From: CAYLYM01 sp964387645
GTDB taxonomy: Bacteria > Calditrichota > Calditrichia > RBG-13-44-9
Length of the DNA stretch: 64,000 nt
Reading direction: 5' to 3'
Assembly (NCBI GenBank): GCA_964387645.1
Contig: CAYLYM010000002.1
Span: forward strand, 9,045-73,044
This document shows, piece by piece, positions 54,929 to 63,341 of the stretch; the stretch's first letter is position 1; each line of letters begins with the position of its first letter. A program made the position numbers and the translations under genes. The notes under the pieces are model-generated. The model saw only the letters and a list, made by a program, of their open reading frames with translations, was not told the origin of the DNA and ran no database searches.

Positions 54929-56197
54929 ATGGTATTAAAAAAGAAAAATCTAATTGTTGTTTTTTTACTATTTTTTGCTGCATGCAGTCCAACAAATAAC
55001 AAATCGGTTGTAATTCATCTCCAAAGTGAGCCTTCGCTAATTTCTGGAGAGAATATTCCATTAAATGTCGCATTGGAACTTCCTGATCAATTTAAAAATA
55101 CTGCTTTAAATGAGATTTTAGTAAAAGTTCAGCAAAAAGGAAATTCTTCCTCCATACTGGATGGGCAGTTATCCCACGGACCTGATGGTAAGATTTATTT
55201 ATGGTGGATTGCTCCGAAAATTGAAAAAGGTCAGGTGATGAGTTGGCAGGTTACTCTGACCAAAGGTTCACGGGAAATGCAAAAAAAAGGATTTCGATGG
55301 AAGGATGTACCAGGCCAATATCTAGATTTACAATTTGATGGACGGAATATTATTCGTTATGTATATGCATACGATCGTTCATCTCCAGAAAAAATCGAAG
55401 AAACGAATAAACCCTTTCATCATATATTTGATTTCGATGGTAAAGACTTTATTACAAATAGTCCAGGCGGTCTTTACCCACACCATAGAGGATTATTTAT
55501 TGGATGGCAGAAAGTAGAATGTGGTTCGCAAACTTTCAATTTCTGGTCTATGGAAGAAGGTGTTTCTCAAAAACATCAAAAATTTTTACAGATAGAAGCC
55601 GGGCCAGTTCTGGCTGTAGCAACTGCAAAAATAGATTGGCTGGATGAAAAAGCTGAAGCTGTAATAACTGAAGAACGAAGGGTTTCAGTTTTTAAGCAAC
55701 CTTTGCCTACTTTAACTTTATTAGAATTTAGAACTAAAATCACGCCAGTAAAATGTGATGTGAATCTTTTGGGTAATGCCGAACATGCAGGTTTTCAGTT
55801 CCGTGCTCATAATGATGTAGCGATTGGTTATGTTCGGGGACATCATGAACCGGTTCCTGAAGACAAAATTAAGTGTAGATATTTTTTCCATAAGGATGGA
55901 ATAGATCCGAAAAAAGATTTTGATCTTCCCTGGACTGCGCTCTCATTTGACCTGCGAGGTAGAAAATACAATGTTCAGCATATTAATCATCCCAAGAATC
56001 CGAGTCCAACAGTTTATTCAGCTTATCGCAATTATGGTCGATTTGGTGCCTCATTCAATAAGAAAATTAAAAAAAGAGATTCCTTAAATTTAATTTATTA
56101 TATTTGGGTAGTGGAAGGTGAAACGCCTTCGCGAGAAGCTTTTCAAAATATGTATGAAAAATTAGTGAATAAACCAACTGTGAAAATAATTAATTGA
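54929..56197 (+). CDS. DUF6807 lipoprotein
   Basis: 422 residues. Leader MVLKKKNLIVVFLLFFAAC gives a lipidated Cys19 with a good lipobox. Residues about 130-415 carry the DUF6807 (PmoA-like) fold, recognised by YLDLQFDGRNIIRYVY, SPGGLYPHHRGLFIGW and LLGNAEHAGFQFRAHND. This family is common beside Gfo/Idh/MocA and DUF1080 genes in Planctomycetota and Bacteroidota and has no settled function; the fold is thought to resemble galactose-mutarotase-like beta sandwiches. The conserved PHHRG histidines suggest sugar or metal binding. A small secreted discoidin-like protein is encoded 29 bases downstream. Confidence 0.8.
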   Translation: MVLKKKNLIVVFLLFFAACSPTNNKSVVIHLQSEPSLISGENIPLNVALELPDQFKNTALNEILVKVQQKGNSSSILDGQLSHGPDGKIYLWWIAPKIEKGQVMSWQVTLTKGSREMQKKGFRWKDVPGQYLDLQFDGRNIIRYVYAYDRSSPEKIEETNKPFHHIFDFDGKDFITNSPGGLYPHHRGLFIGWQKVECGSQTFNFWSMEEGVSQKHQKFLQIEAGPVLAVATAKIDWLDEKAEAVITEERRVSVFKQPLPTLTLLEFRTKITPVKCDVNLLGNAEHAGFQFRAHNDVAIGYVRGHHEPVPEDKIKCRYFFHKDGIDPKKDFDLPWTALSFDLRGRKYNVQHINHPKNPSPTVYSAYRNYGRFGASFNKKIKKRDSLNLIYYIWVVEGETPSREAFQNMYEKLVNKPTVKIIN

Positions 56198-56226
56198 ATA
56201 AGGTCATAAAATAAGGAGATTATAAC

Positions 56227-56913
56227 GTGAAAGTGAAAGAGCAAAACAGACTAACAGTTGTCATTGCTTTAGCCATCTTGCTGGCGTTTGTTTTTACTGC
56301 CTTTGCTCAGGAAGAAGAATTGGTCCCGATTGAGATCAAACTCCCTAAGCCCATGTTTGTTGGGACTCCGCAAAATTTAAATGTACCCAAATTGGAAAAG
56401 CCCTTAGGTAAACCTAGACCGCCTTTTTTGGCTCCAAAAGGTACCAAAAATGTAGCTTTGGGAAAACCCGTCAGTAGTTCGGATGAAGAACCAATCATTG
56501 GCGAGCTCGAAATGATTACTGATGGTGATAAAGAAGCTTCGGACGGAAGTTATGTGGAATTAGGACCATTTGCTCAGCAGGTGACAATTGACCTAGGTGC
56601 CGAATATAATATCTATGCGGTTGTTATCTGGCATTTCCATAAACAACCCAGAGTATATTTTGATGTAGTGGTACAGGTGGCCGATGATCCTGATTTTGTT
56701 ACGAATGTAAAAACAATATTTAATAATGATATCGATAATTCTCTGGGATTTGGAGTTGGGAAAGATTGGCACTATGTAGAAACAGCTGAAGGAAAGCTGA
56801 TTGATGCTAAAGGTGTTAAAGGCCGATATGTACGTTGTTGGAGCAATGGTAACAATAATAACGATTTAAATCACTATATTGAAGTTGAAGTTTATGGAAA
56901 ACCTGCTAAGTGA
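56227..56913 (+). CDS. Secreted discoidin-like (F5/8 type C) domain protein
   Basis: 228 residues, GTG start after AAGGAG. A signal peptide ends near VFTAFAQ. A Pro- and Lys-rich linker is followed by a domain of about 140 residues with NVALGKPVSSSDEE, ITDGDKEASDGSYVELGP, QQVTIDLGAEYNIYAVVIWHF and RYVRCWSNG, the pattern of an F5/8 type C carbohydrate-binding domain. It probably binds glycan at the cell surface or in the periplasm. Its stop overlaps the start of the GT39-type gene (GTGA), so the two are translationally coupled, though a functional link is not obvious. Confidence 0.75.
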   Translation: MKVKEQNRLTVVIALAILLAFVFTAFAQEEELVPIEIKLPKPMFVGTPQNLNVPKLEKPLGKPRPPFLAPKGTKNVALGKPVSSSDEEPIIGELEMITDGDKEASDGSYVELGPFAQQVTIDLGAEYNIYAVVIWHFHKQPRVYFDVVVQVADDPDFVTNVKTIFNNDIDNSLGFGVGKDWHYVETAEGKLIDAKGVKGRYVRCWSNGNNNNDLNHYIEVEVYGKPAK

Positions 56914-58538
56914 TTAGAAGAACACCCTATTATAAATTTTTTCTTCCAATTATTATAATAAGTATTGCAGCGACGTTTCGCCTGAAAGATCTGGCGAAAC
57001 GTCCTATGCATACTGATGAAGCAGTCCATGCAGTGAAGTTTGGAATGCTTCTGGAGGAGGGATACTATCGCTACGATCCAAATGAATATCATGGACCCAC
57101 GCTGAACTATTTTACCCTTATTCCTGTATGGCTTTCTTCAATTCATAAATTTGTCGATGTCCAAGAAACCACTTTAAGAATTGTACCGGCATTTTTTGGA
57201 ATCGTCCTTGTACTATTAACTTGGTTTTTAGTTAAAGGATTGGGAAATACTGCTGTTTATTTTTCAGCTTTTTTTACTGCAATTTCACCAGCTATGGTAT
57301 TTTATAGTCGTTATTATATTCAAGAAATTTTATTTATATGTTTCATTTTTGGATTTCTTATTAGTGTTTATCGTTATTTGGAAAAACCAAGCATACCGTG
57401 GGCCATTTCCGCTGGATTGTTTTTAGGACTTATGCACGCCACTAAAGAGACTTTTGTGATATTTCTTTTTGCCATGTTGCTGTCACTGGGATTGCTTATA
57501 GTTACGCAAAAAGATTTTAGACACCAATTTTTTCGATTTATTAAATCAATAAATATCAAGCATGTTTTGATATTTATTTTATCATCTGTTATTATTTCCG
57601 TACTGTTTTTTTCTTCTTTTTTTACTAATCTCAAGGGGATAATCGATTCAGTTGCCTTTTTGGGTGATTATTTACAACGTGGATCAGGGACGAAGATTCA
57701 TTTTCATCCATGGTATTATTATTTAAGACTAATATTTTATTCAAAAATGGATTCAGGCCCTGTTTGGAGTGAGGGTTTTATTCTTTTTTGGGCTATTGTG
57801 GGAGTATATGCTTCTTTTTCAAATAGAATAAAAGTTTTGTTTAATAAAGAGCTATTAAAATTTATTACCTTTTATACGATCATTCTCACTTTTGTTTTCT
57901 CTGCAATTCCTTATAAAACTCCATGGAACATTTTGGGATTTCTTCATGGTTATATTTTATTGGCTGGTATAGGTATTTCTTTTATTTGGCAATTGGTAAA
58001 CAAAAAAGTTTATAGGATTATCTTTTTCATTTTTCTTTTCCTGGGATTTTGTTATTTAATGCTTCAGAGCATTCGAGCTATTGATGTTTATTGTGCCAGT
58101 CCATTAAACCCATACGTATATTCTCACCCCGATATGCAAATTTATGATCTAATAGACCAGGTCGATGAAATAGTTCGTGCTCAACCGGAAGGAAATAATA
58201 TCTATATAGAAGTGATTTATCCCGAGAGTAATTATTGGCCTTTGCCATGGTATTTTCGCAAATATCCCAATGTAGGTTGGTGGGATCATGTGGAAGAAAG
58301 TATCCCGGCTGCTCCTATCATATTGATTGCTCCTGAATTAGAATCAGCATTAATCCATAAGCTATATGAATTACCTCCACCAGGAAAACGAGATCTCTAC
58401 ATACCATTGTTTGAAAATTACTTTGAGCTTCGGCCTGGAGCAGAAATCCGGGGCTATGTAAGGAAAGATGTCTGGGATCGTTATTATTACAATCAAACTT
58501 CCTCTTCTTTACCATTAAATAAATCTTCCTACTTATGA
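56910..58538 (+). CDS. GT39-type membrane glycosyltransferase, Agl23/TIGR03663-like
   Basis: 542 residues, GTG start overlapping the previous stop. About ten to eleven membrane segments in the N-terminal 400 residues and a soluble C-terminal part. The first loop has RPMHTDEAVHAVKFG, with the acidic motif of GT-C lipid-phosphate-sugar transferases, and YRYDPNEYHGPTLNYFTL, the signature of the TIGR03663 group (Agl23 in haloarchaea). YSRYYIQEI and MHATKETFVIF follow as expected. It would use a polyprenyl-phosphate sugar as donor; a GT2 enzyme that could make such a donor lies at 59692-60411 on the other strand. The stop overlaps the start of the ApbE gene. Confidence 0.83.
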   Translation: MIRRTPYYKFFLPIIIISIAATFRLKDLAKRPMHTDEAVHAVKFGMLLEEGYYRYDPNEYHGPTLNYFTLIPVWLSSIHKFVDVQETTLRIVPAFFGIVLVLLTWFLVKGLGNTAVYFSAFFTAISPAMVFYSRYYIQEILFICFIFGFLISVYRYLEKPSIPWAISAGLFLGLMHATKETFVIFLFAMLLSLGLLIVTQKDFRHQFFRFIKSINIKHVLIFILSSVIISVLFFSSFFTNLKGIIDSVAFLGDYLQRGSGTKIHFHPWYYYLRLIFYSKMDSGPVWSEGFILFWAIVGVYASFSNRIKVLFNKELLKFITFYTIILTFVFSAIPYKTPWNILGFLHGYILLAGIGISFIWQLVNKKVYRIIFFIFLFLGFCYLMLQSIRAIDVYCASPLNPYVYSHPDMQIYDLIDQVDEIVRAQPEGNNIYIEVIYPESNYWPLPWYFRKYPNVGWWDHVEESIPAAPIILIAPELESALIHKLYELPPPGKRDLYIPLFENYFELRPGAEIRGYVRKDVWDRYYYNQTSSSLPLNKSSYL

Positions 58539-59497
58539 ATTCCTCAATATCTGATTTCAATTTTACTGGAAATGCGGTCGAGTTAATTCCTAATGCCTAT
58601 CGATTTACTCAGTATGCCATGGCTACTGTTTTTGAGATTTTTATTGTTCATGAAGATGCCCAATATGCTGAACAAGCAGCCACAGAAGCTTTTAGAGAAT
58701 TAGATTTACTGGAGAAAGATTTAAGCCGTTTTATTGAGAACAGCGATATCTCGCGAATAAATGTTGCTAAACCAATGGAACATGTTGTTCTGGGAGAAGC
58801 AGCTTTTGAATGCTTGAAACATTGCATTCAATTATATGATTTAACCGGGGGAGCGTTTGATGTTACTGTTGGGCACTTAATGAATTGCTGGTTGGATGAA
58901 AATAAGAAATTACGACAACCTACCCCTGAGGAGCTGCAATTTGCAAAAGAACACACCGGCCTGCAACACCTGATATTGGATGAATGGGATAGGGCAGCCA
59001 TTGTTTTAAAAGCCCCGCTTCATTTAGATTTGGGCGGTTATGGTAAGGGTTATGCGGTAGATCAAATGGCAAAATTATTGCTAGAATGGGAAGTTGATAT
59101 AGCTCTCGTTCATGGTGGCAGCAGTTCGGTTCTGGCGTTGGAAGCTCCACCAGAATTACCAGGCTGGCCTCTCACGCTTAGTTTGCCTGAAACCGGTGAA
59201 GTGATTACACGGATATATCTAAAAAATCGGGCATTAAGTGGGTCTGGAGTACAAAAAGGTCACCATATAATTGATCCGCGAAAATTTGCGCCTGTTCAGG
59301 GTACTCTGGCGACTTGGGTAATTGCACCAGATGCTGCCACTGCTGATGCTCTATCTACTGCTTTTATGATTATGAATTTTTGCGAAATTGAAGAATTGTG
59401 CAAATCTAATCCAGAATTTGCCGCTATTGTTGTTTCACAGTCTGAAAACAATGACGATAAATTTCATTTATTAAAGAAAATTGGTAATTGGGAATAA
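58535..59497 (+). CDS. apbE: ApbE-family FAD:protein FMN transferase without signal peptide
   Basis: 320 residues; ATG overlaps the previous stop (ATGA). ApbE attaches FMN from FAD to a Thr or Ser of target flavoproteins such as NqrB, NqrC and RnfG. Landmarks: FTQYAMATVFEI at the start, GGAFDVTVG, the Mg-binding LDLGGYGKGYAVD, HGGSSS (usually HGG-D/N), ALSGSG and HHIIDPR, then DAATADALSTA. The protein starts with a hydrophilic stretch and has no signal peptide or lipobox, whereas typical ApbE is a periplasmic lipoprotein. No obvious flavin-acceptor protein lies in the window. Confidence 0.88.
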   Translation: MNSSISDFNFTGNAVELIPNAYRFTQYAMATVFEIFIVHEDAQYAEQAATEAFRELDLLEKDLSRFIENSDISRINVAKPMEHVVLGEAAFECLKHCIQLYDLTGGAFDVTVGHLMNCWLDENKKLRQPTPEELQFAKEHTGLQHLILDEWDRAAIVLKAPLHLDLGGYGKGYAVDQMAKLLLEWEVDIALVHGGSSSVLALEAPPELPGWPLTLSLPETGEVITRIYLKNRALSGSGVQKGHHIIDPRKFAPVQGTLATWVIAPDAATADALSTAFMIMNFCEIEELCKSNPEFAAIVVSQSENNDDKFHLLKKIGNWE

Positions 59498-59691
59498 GAA
59501 ATTTTCGTTTCTCTGCCCAAGCAAGTAATAATAAAAAGCTTTAAAAGAATCAATAAAACTTTTTTATGATAAATTTCACTGATGAAGAACGATATTCATA
59601 TTTTTATTAAAAAATTTTGAATGTTGAATTGATTCTTTTCGATCTGTAGAACTCGCAATGACGATTTTTTAAAGCTTTCTAATACTTTTAA

Positions 59692-60411
59692 TCACTTTTG
59701 AAGCATGTTGTGAATAATCCACAATTCTCGAATTAATTCCAGAGGGATCTTCGGTAATGAGAGGCGGCTATCTGGATCTGCTTTCCATTCAATGGGGAAT
59801 TCCTTAATCCGGAAACCTTCCTTTTTAGCTCGCACAATTATTTCAATGTCGAACATAAAACCGTCAATAAATGCTTCACCGTAAAGTGAGCGAGCTACAT
59901 CTCCTAGATAAATTTTGAATCCACACTGAGTGTCGGTAAGTTGAGAATTGACTTTCATAAGATAGACAATAATCAACCGAAAAAGTCGTGCTGAAATCCG
60001 TCTTTTTAAAGGTTGAGGAACAACAATTTTACTTTCAGGTAATTTTCGAGAACCATGGGCAATTTCGCACTGTTCGGATTGAATAAGGTTTAGACCACAA
60101 AGGGTAAAATGATAAGGAGTACACAATCCACTGTCAGCAAACATTGCATATTTACCTTTACTGGCTTGCATACCAGTTCGAACAGCGAATCCTTTACCAT
60201 GATGTTTTTCATAACGTATTACTTTGAGCTTTACACCTGATGGAATAGGAGTTTTTCTAGCAATTTCGCTAGTAGAGTCTTTGCTGCCATCATCAACGAC
60301 AATAATTTCGCCTTCTAACTTCTGGTCCATTAGAAATTCTGCCGCAGCAATAATGTCCCTTCCGATTTTATTACTTTCTTCGTAGGCTGGTATAACAATA
60401 GACAGGTCCAT
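59692..60411 (-). CDS. GT2 glycosyltransferase, dolichyl/polyprenyl-phosphate sugar synthase-like
   Basis: 239 residues, the only convincing - strand gene in the window. GT2 fold with LSIVIPAYEESNKI, EIIVVDDGSKDST, HHGKGFAVRTGM and an acidic metal site in MFADSGL (usually DAD). LTDTQCGFKIYLGDVA and FMFDIEIIVRAKK are typical of the Alg5/DPM1-like group that moves glucose or mannose from a nucleotide sugar to a polyprenyl phosphate. No membrane helices. It may supply the donor for the GT39-type enzyme encoded nearby on the other strand (inference). It converges on apbE and diverges from xylB. Confidence 0.88.
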   Translation of the reverse strand: MDLSIVIPAYEESNKIGRDIIAAAEFLMDQKLEGEIIVVDDGSKDSTSEIARKTPIPSGVKLKVIRYEKHHGKGFAVRTGMQASKGKYAMFADSGLCTPYHFTLCGLNLIQSEQCEIAHGSRKLPESKIVVPQPLKRRISARLFRLIIVYLMKVNSQLTDTQCGFKIYLGDVARSLYGEAFIDGFMFDIEIIVRAKKEGFRIKEFPIEWKADPDSRLSLPKIPLELIRELWIIHNMLQK

Positions 60412-60688
60412 AGGCTCACGTAATTTAGTTAACTTAAATTTTCTTTTATTTAAATATAATTTTTATTTTTCAAGTTACAACAATATTTCTGCTTAAAATT
60501 TTATTTGAATCATTGTAAATTTTTATCTTATATTATTTACTCCCTTTTGTTACAAAATATTTAATTGATGGCCTTTAAGCAATCAATTCATTTTTCAATT
60601 TTTGTCATTTTTTGCCTTGTTGTTTAGCATATAAATGGTTTTGATAGGGGGAATACAGACTTTCTTCATATAAAAATGGAGTAACATT
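60412..60688. promoter_or_regulatory. Divergent intergenic region between the GT2 gene and xylB
   Basis: 277 AT-rich bases that must hold promoters for both directions. An inverted repeat AATTGAT (60563-60569) and ATCAATT (60582-60588), 12 bases apart and followed by a T-rich tract, is the only structure that stands out; it could be an operator or a small terminator. No firm promoter boxes can be named. Confidence 0.3.
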
Positions 60689-62188
60689 ATGTATTTGTTA
60701 GGTTTTGATGTTGGCAGTTCTTCCATTAAAGCCACCCTATTGGAGGCAGAAAGTGGCCGTGTAATAGTTTCGGCAACCTCACCGGAAAAGGAATTAGAAA
60801 TTTCGGCTCCACAGCCCGATTGGGCAGAACAGGATCCAGAAGTGTGGTGGGAGCATGTGAAAAGAACTGTTTCAATAATGAAAACGCAGGAGAGGTTTGA
60901 CCCGCGTGATATTGTTGCTATTGGTATTGCCTATCAAATGCACGGTCTGGTTTTAGTGGATAAAAATTTGAAAGTTTTACGCCCTTCGATTATTTGGTGT
61001 GATAGCCGAGCGGTTAAGATCGGCGATCAAGCTTTCCGGGAAATTGGAAAAGAACAATGCCTTTCTTGTTATTTAAACTCGCCGGGAAATTTTACAGCTT
61101 CCAAATTAAAATGGGTTAAAGAGAATGAACCAGAAGTTTTCCGGAAGGTCTATAAAATGATGTTGCCTGGTGAATATATTGCGCTAAAAATGACTGGTGA
61201 GATCAAAACCACGCCTTCGGGGCTTTCTGAAGGAATTCTATGGGATTTCCAAAAAGAAGATGTGGCTTATTCACTCCTGGAATATTATGGTATTTCGCCA
61301 GATCTTATTCCCGAGGTTGTACCAGTGTTTTCTGTACAGGGAGAATTAATGCCGAAAGCTGCAGAAGAAATGGGATTAGTTCCAGGTATAAAAGTATCTT
61401 ATCGTGCTGGCGATCAACCAAATAATGCCTTATCTTTGAATGTTTTAAATCCGGGGGAATTGGCTGCAACAGCAGGCACTTCGGGTGTGGTTTATGGTAT
61501 TGCTGACAGTCCGGTTTACGATCAGAAGTCCCGGGTAAATAGCTTTGTTCATATTAATCACACAAAAGAGAATCCCAGGATAGGCGTACTATTATGTGTC
61601 AATGGGACTGGCAAATTGAATAGCTGGTTGAAACATAATCTGGTAGGCTGGGGTGAGCATGTCCTGAATTATGATGAAATGAATGCGCTGGCTTCAGAAT
61701 CGCCGGTTGGTGCTAAGGGATTGGTCGTGCTGCCCTATGGAAATGGAGCAGAGCGGACTCTTGAAAATAGAAATATCTGGGCTTCTATCCATCGTCTAAA
61801 CCTGAATCGACATACTTTACCTGATATACTTCGTGCTTCTCAAGAGGGAATTGTTTTTGCATTGAATTATGGTGTTGAGATCATGCGCGATATGGGATTG
61901 GAAATACAACGGGTGCGGGCTGGACATGCCAATATGTTTCTCAGCTCTTTATTTGCTGAGGCATTTGCCACAATAACCGGAGCAACGGTCGAGCTTTACA
62001 ATACGGATGGCTCTCAAGGGGCAGCCCGCGGCGCTGGAATCGGAGCGGGTGTGTATAAAGATGCACAGGAAGCTTTTGTGGGCTTGAAATCTGTTAAAGT
62101 TATTCCTCCCAATGAGTCACAAAAAATAGCCTATCAAGAAGCATATCAAAGTTGGCTAAATGAATTACAAATCCAATTAAACAGATAA
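60689..62188 (+). CDS. xylB: Xylulokinase (FGGY family)
   Basis: 499 residues, the normal size. FGGY-family kinase that phosphorylates D-xylulose to feed the pentose phosphate pathway. The phosphate loop FDVGSSSIKATLLE lies at the N-terminus, QPDWAEQDPEVWW and GIAYQMHGLVLVD follow, and the second domain shows AGDQPNNALSL, TAGTSGVVYG and QGAARGAGIGAG. The motif around AYQMHGL matches the xylulokinase substrate site. It is followed after 16 bases by a xylose-isomerase-like gene with an AAAGGAG site, a typical xylBA pair. Confidence 0.9.
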   Translation: MYLLGFDVGSSSIKATLLEAESGRVIVSATSPEKELEISAPQPDWAEQDPEVWWEHVKRTVSIMKTQERFDPRDIVAIGIAYQMHGLVLVDKNLKVLRPSIIWCDSRAVKIGDQAFREIGKEQCLSCYLNSPGNFTASKLKWVKENEPEVFRKVYKMMLPGEYIALKMTGEIKTTPSGLSEGILWDFQKEDVAYSLLEYYGISPDLIPEVVPVFSVQGELMPKAAEEMGLVPGIKVSYRAGDQPNNALSLNVLNPGELAATAGTSGVVYGIADSPVYDQKSRVNSFVHINHTKENPRIGVLLCVNGTGKLNSWLKHNLVGWGEHVLNYDEMNALASESPVGAKGLVVLPYGNGAERTLENRNIWASIHRLNLNRHTLPDILRASQEGIVFALNYGVEIMRDMGLEIQRVRAGHANMFLSSLFAEAFATITGATVELYNTDGSQGAARGAGIGAGVYKDAQEAFVGLKSVKVIPPNESQKIAYQEAYQSWLNELQIQLNR

Positions 62189-62204
62189 AATAAAGGAGTA
62201 AATT

Positions 62205-63341
62205 ATGACCGAAAAAAAATCGTTTCACAGTGTTTGCCGATGGACTTTCCACAAAGGAGCAGGCGGTTTTTTACCAGGAAACATTCGGCCGGAGTGGAGT
62301 GCCGACAGGTTTACTACCGTGGATTTTGTACAATTGGTGAAAGAGAAAATTGCGCCAAGAATACCAGATTATATCGTTTTGGGTGTGGAATTGCATTATG
62401 ATAATGAATACAATGAAAAGACAGCACCGGAGATTGCCGATGCGCTGGTGAGCAATGGTATTTATTTGGCCATGGTTACCCCAGGTGCCCATTTACATTT
62501 TGGTTATGGCGGTGTGGCTTCTCTTGACCCGGACGAAAGAAAAGCAGCTGAAGAGTATGGCCAGCGTAGTGTGGAGTTAGCTTATGGTCCATTGAAAAAA
62601 GCCTGGCATCCTGATCCGGAAAAAGCTCCGACACTGGTAATCTGGAACGGTTCTTTTGGTTATGATTTAGCTACAATAGGAATTAAGCGAATGTATCAGA
62701 ATTTGAAAGAAAGCATAGCAAAGCTTTGCCAATTTGAAGCCAAATTAGGTGGCGAACTTTACTGGGGATTAGAACCCAAACCGAACGAAGGGCATCCCGC
62801 CATGTTATTGCCAACGGTGGCCAGCGCCATTTTGTTCTGGCGGAAATTAGAGGAAGAATTTGGTATTTCTCGTGAGAAAAAAGGCGCCAATAAAGAATTT
62901 GGTCATTCAGAAATGATCGGTTTAGATCATGTCTATGATACAGTGGAAGAATTTGATAATAACGCAATTTTTCATTCTCATGTAAACAGCCAGGGATATA
63001 ATGACGGAATTGTTCTGGGTGGGCCAGGCAAATTTGATATTGACCATGGTGTACGGATTAATGGAATGAATATCGCCATCGCTGGCTTGTTCCAGGAAGG
63101 CGGATATAATCGTTGGAAAGGTCATGATATGCAGCCTCGGGGTTATGATAATACCGAACAAAGCATAGACCGGGTGGTTCGAAGTATCCTCAGTTGGGAA
63201 GCGTGTGACAGAGCAGCAGCAGAATTAGATGTGGATGAACTGCTGGGACATCTGGCGGCTCGAAATACAGCTAAAGCGGAAGATATGATGCGCCATGCGG
63301 TTATGGCTGCTCATAAATATTTTGATGAAATGTATCAATAA
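62205..63341 (+). CDS. Xylose isomerase-like protein with altered metal/catalytic residues
   Basis: 378 residues, cytoplasmic TIM barrel close in length and order to class I xylose isomerase. LEPKPNEG (Glu190) followed by LLPT, EFGHSEMIGLD (Glu and His ligands), KFDIDHG (two Asp ligands) and GHDMQPRGYD match the known metal sites. Two positions differ: the FHIDLN motif of xylose isomerase is FHSHVN (257-261), putting His in the place of a metal Asp, and the catalytic His-Asp dyad region (FHDDDL) reads GAHLHFGYGG without the Asp. It follows xylB, so an aldose-ketose isomerase that produces xylulose is likely, but another sugar is possible. Confidence 0.75.
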   Translation: MTEKKSFHSVCRWTFHKGAGGFLPGNIRPEWSADRFTTVDFVQLVKEKIAPRIPDYIVLGVELHYDNEYNEKTAPEIADALVSNGIYLAMVTPGAHLHFGYGGVASLDPDERKAAEEYGQRSVELAYGPLKKAWHPDPEKAPTLVIWNGSFGYDLATIGIKRMYQNLKESIAKLCQFEAKLGGELYWGLEPKPNEGHPAMLLPTVASAILFWRKLEEEFGISREKKGANKEFGHSEMIGLDHVYDTVEEFDNNAIFHSHVNSQGYNDGIVLGGPGKFDIDHGVRINGMNIAIAGLFQEGGYNRWKGHDMQPRGYDNTEQSIDRVVRSILSWEACDRAAAELDVDELLGHLAARNTAKAEDMMRHAVMAAHKYFDEMYQ

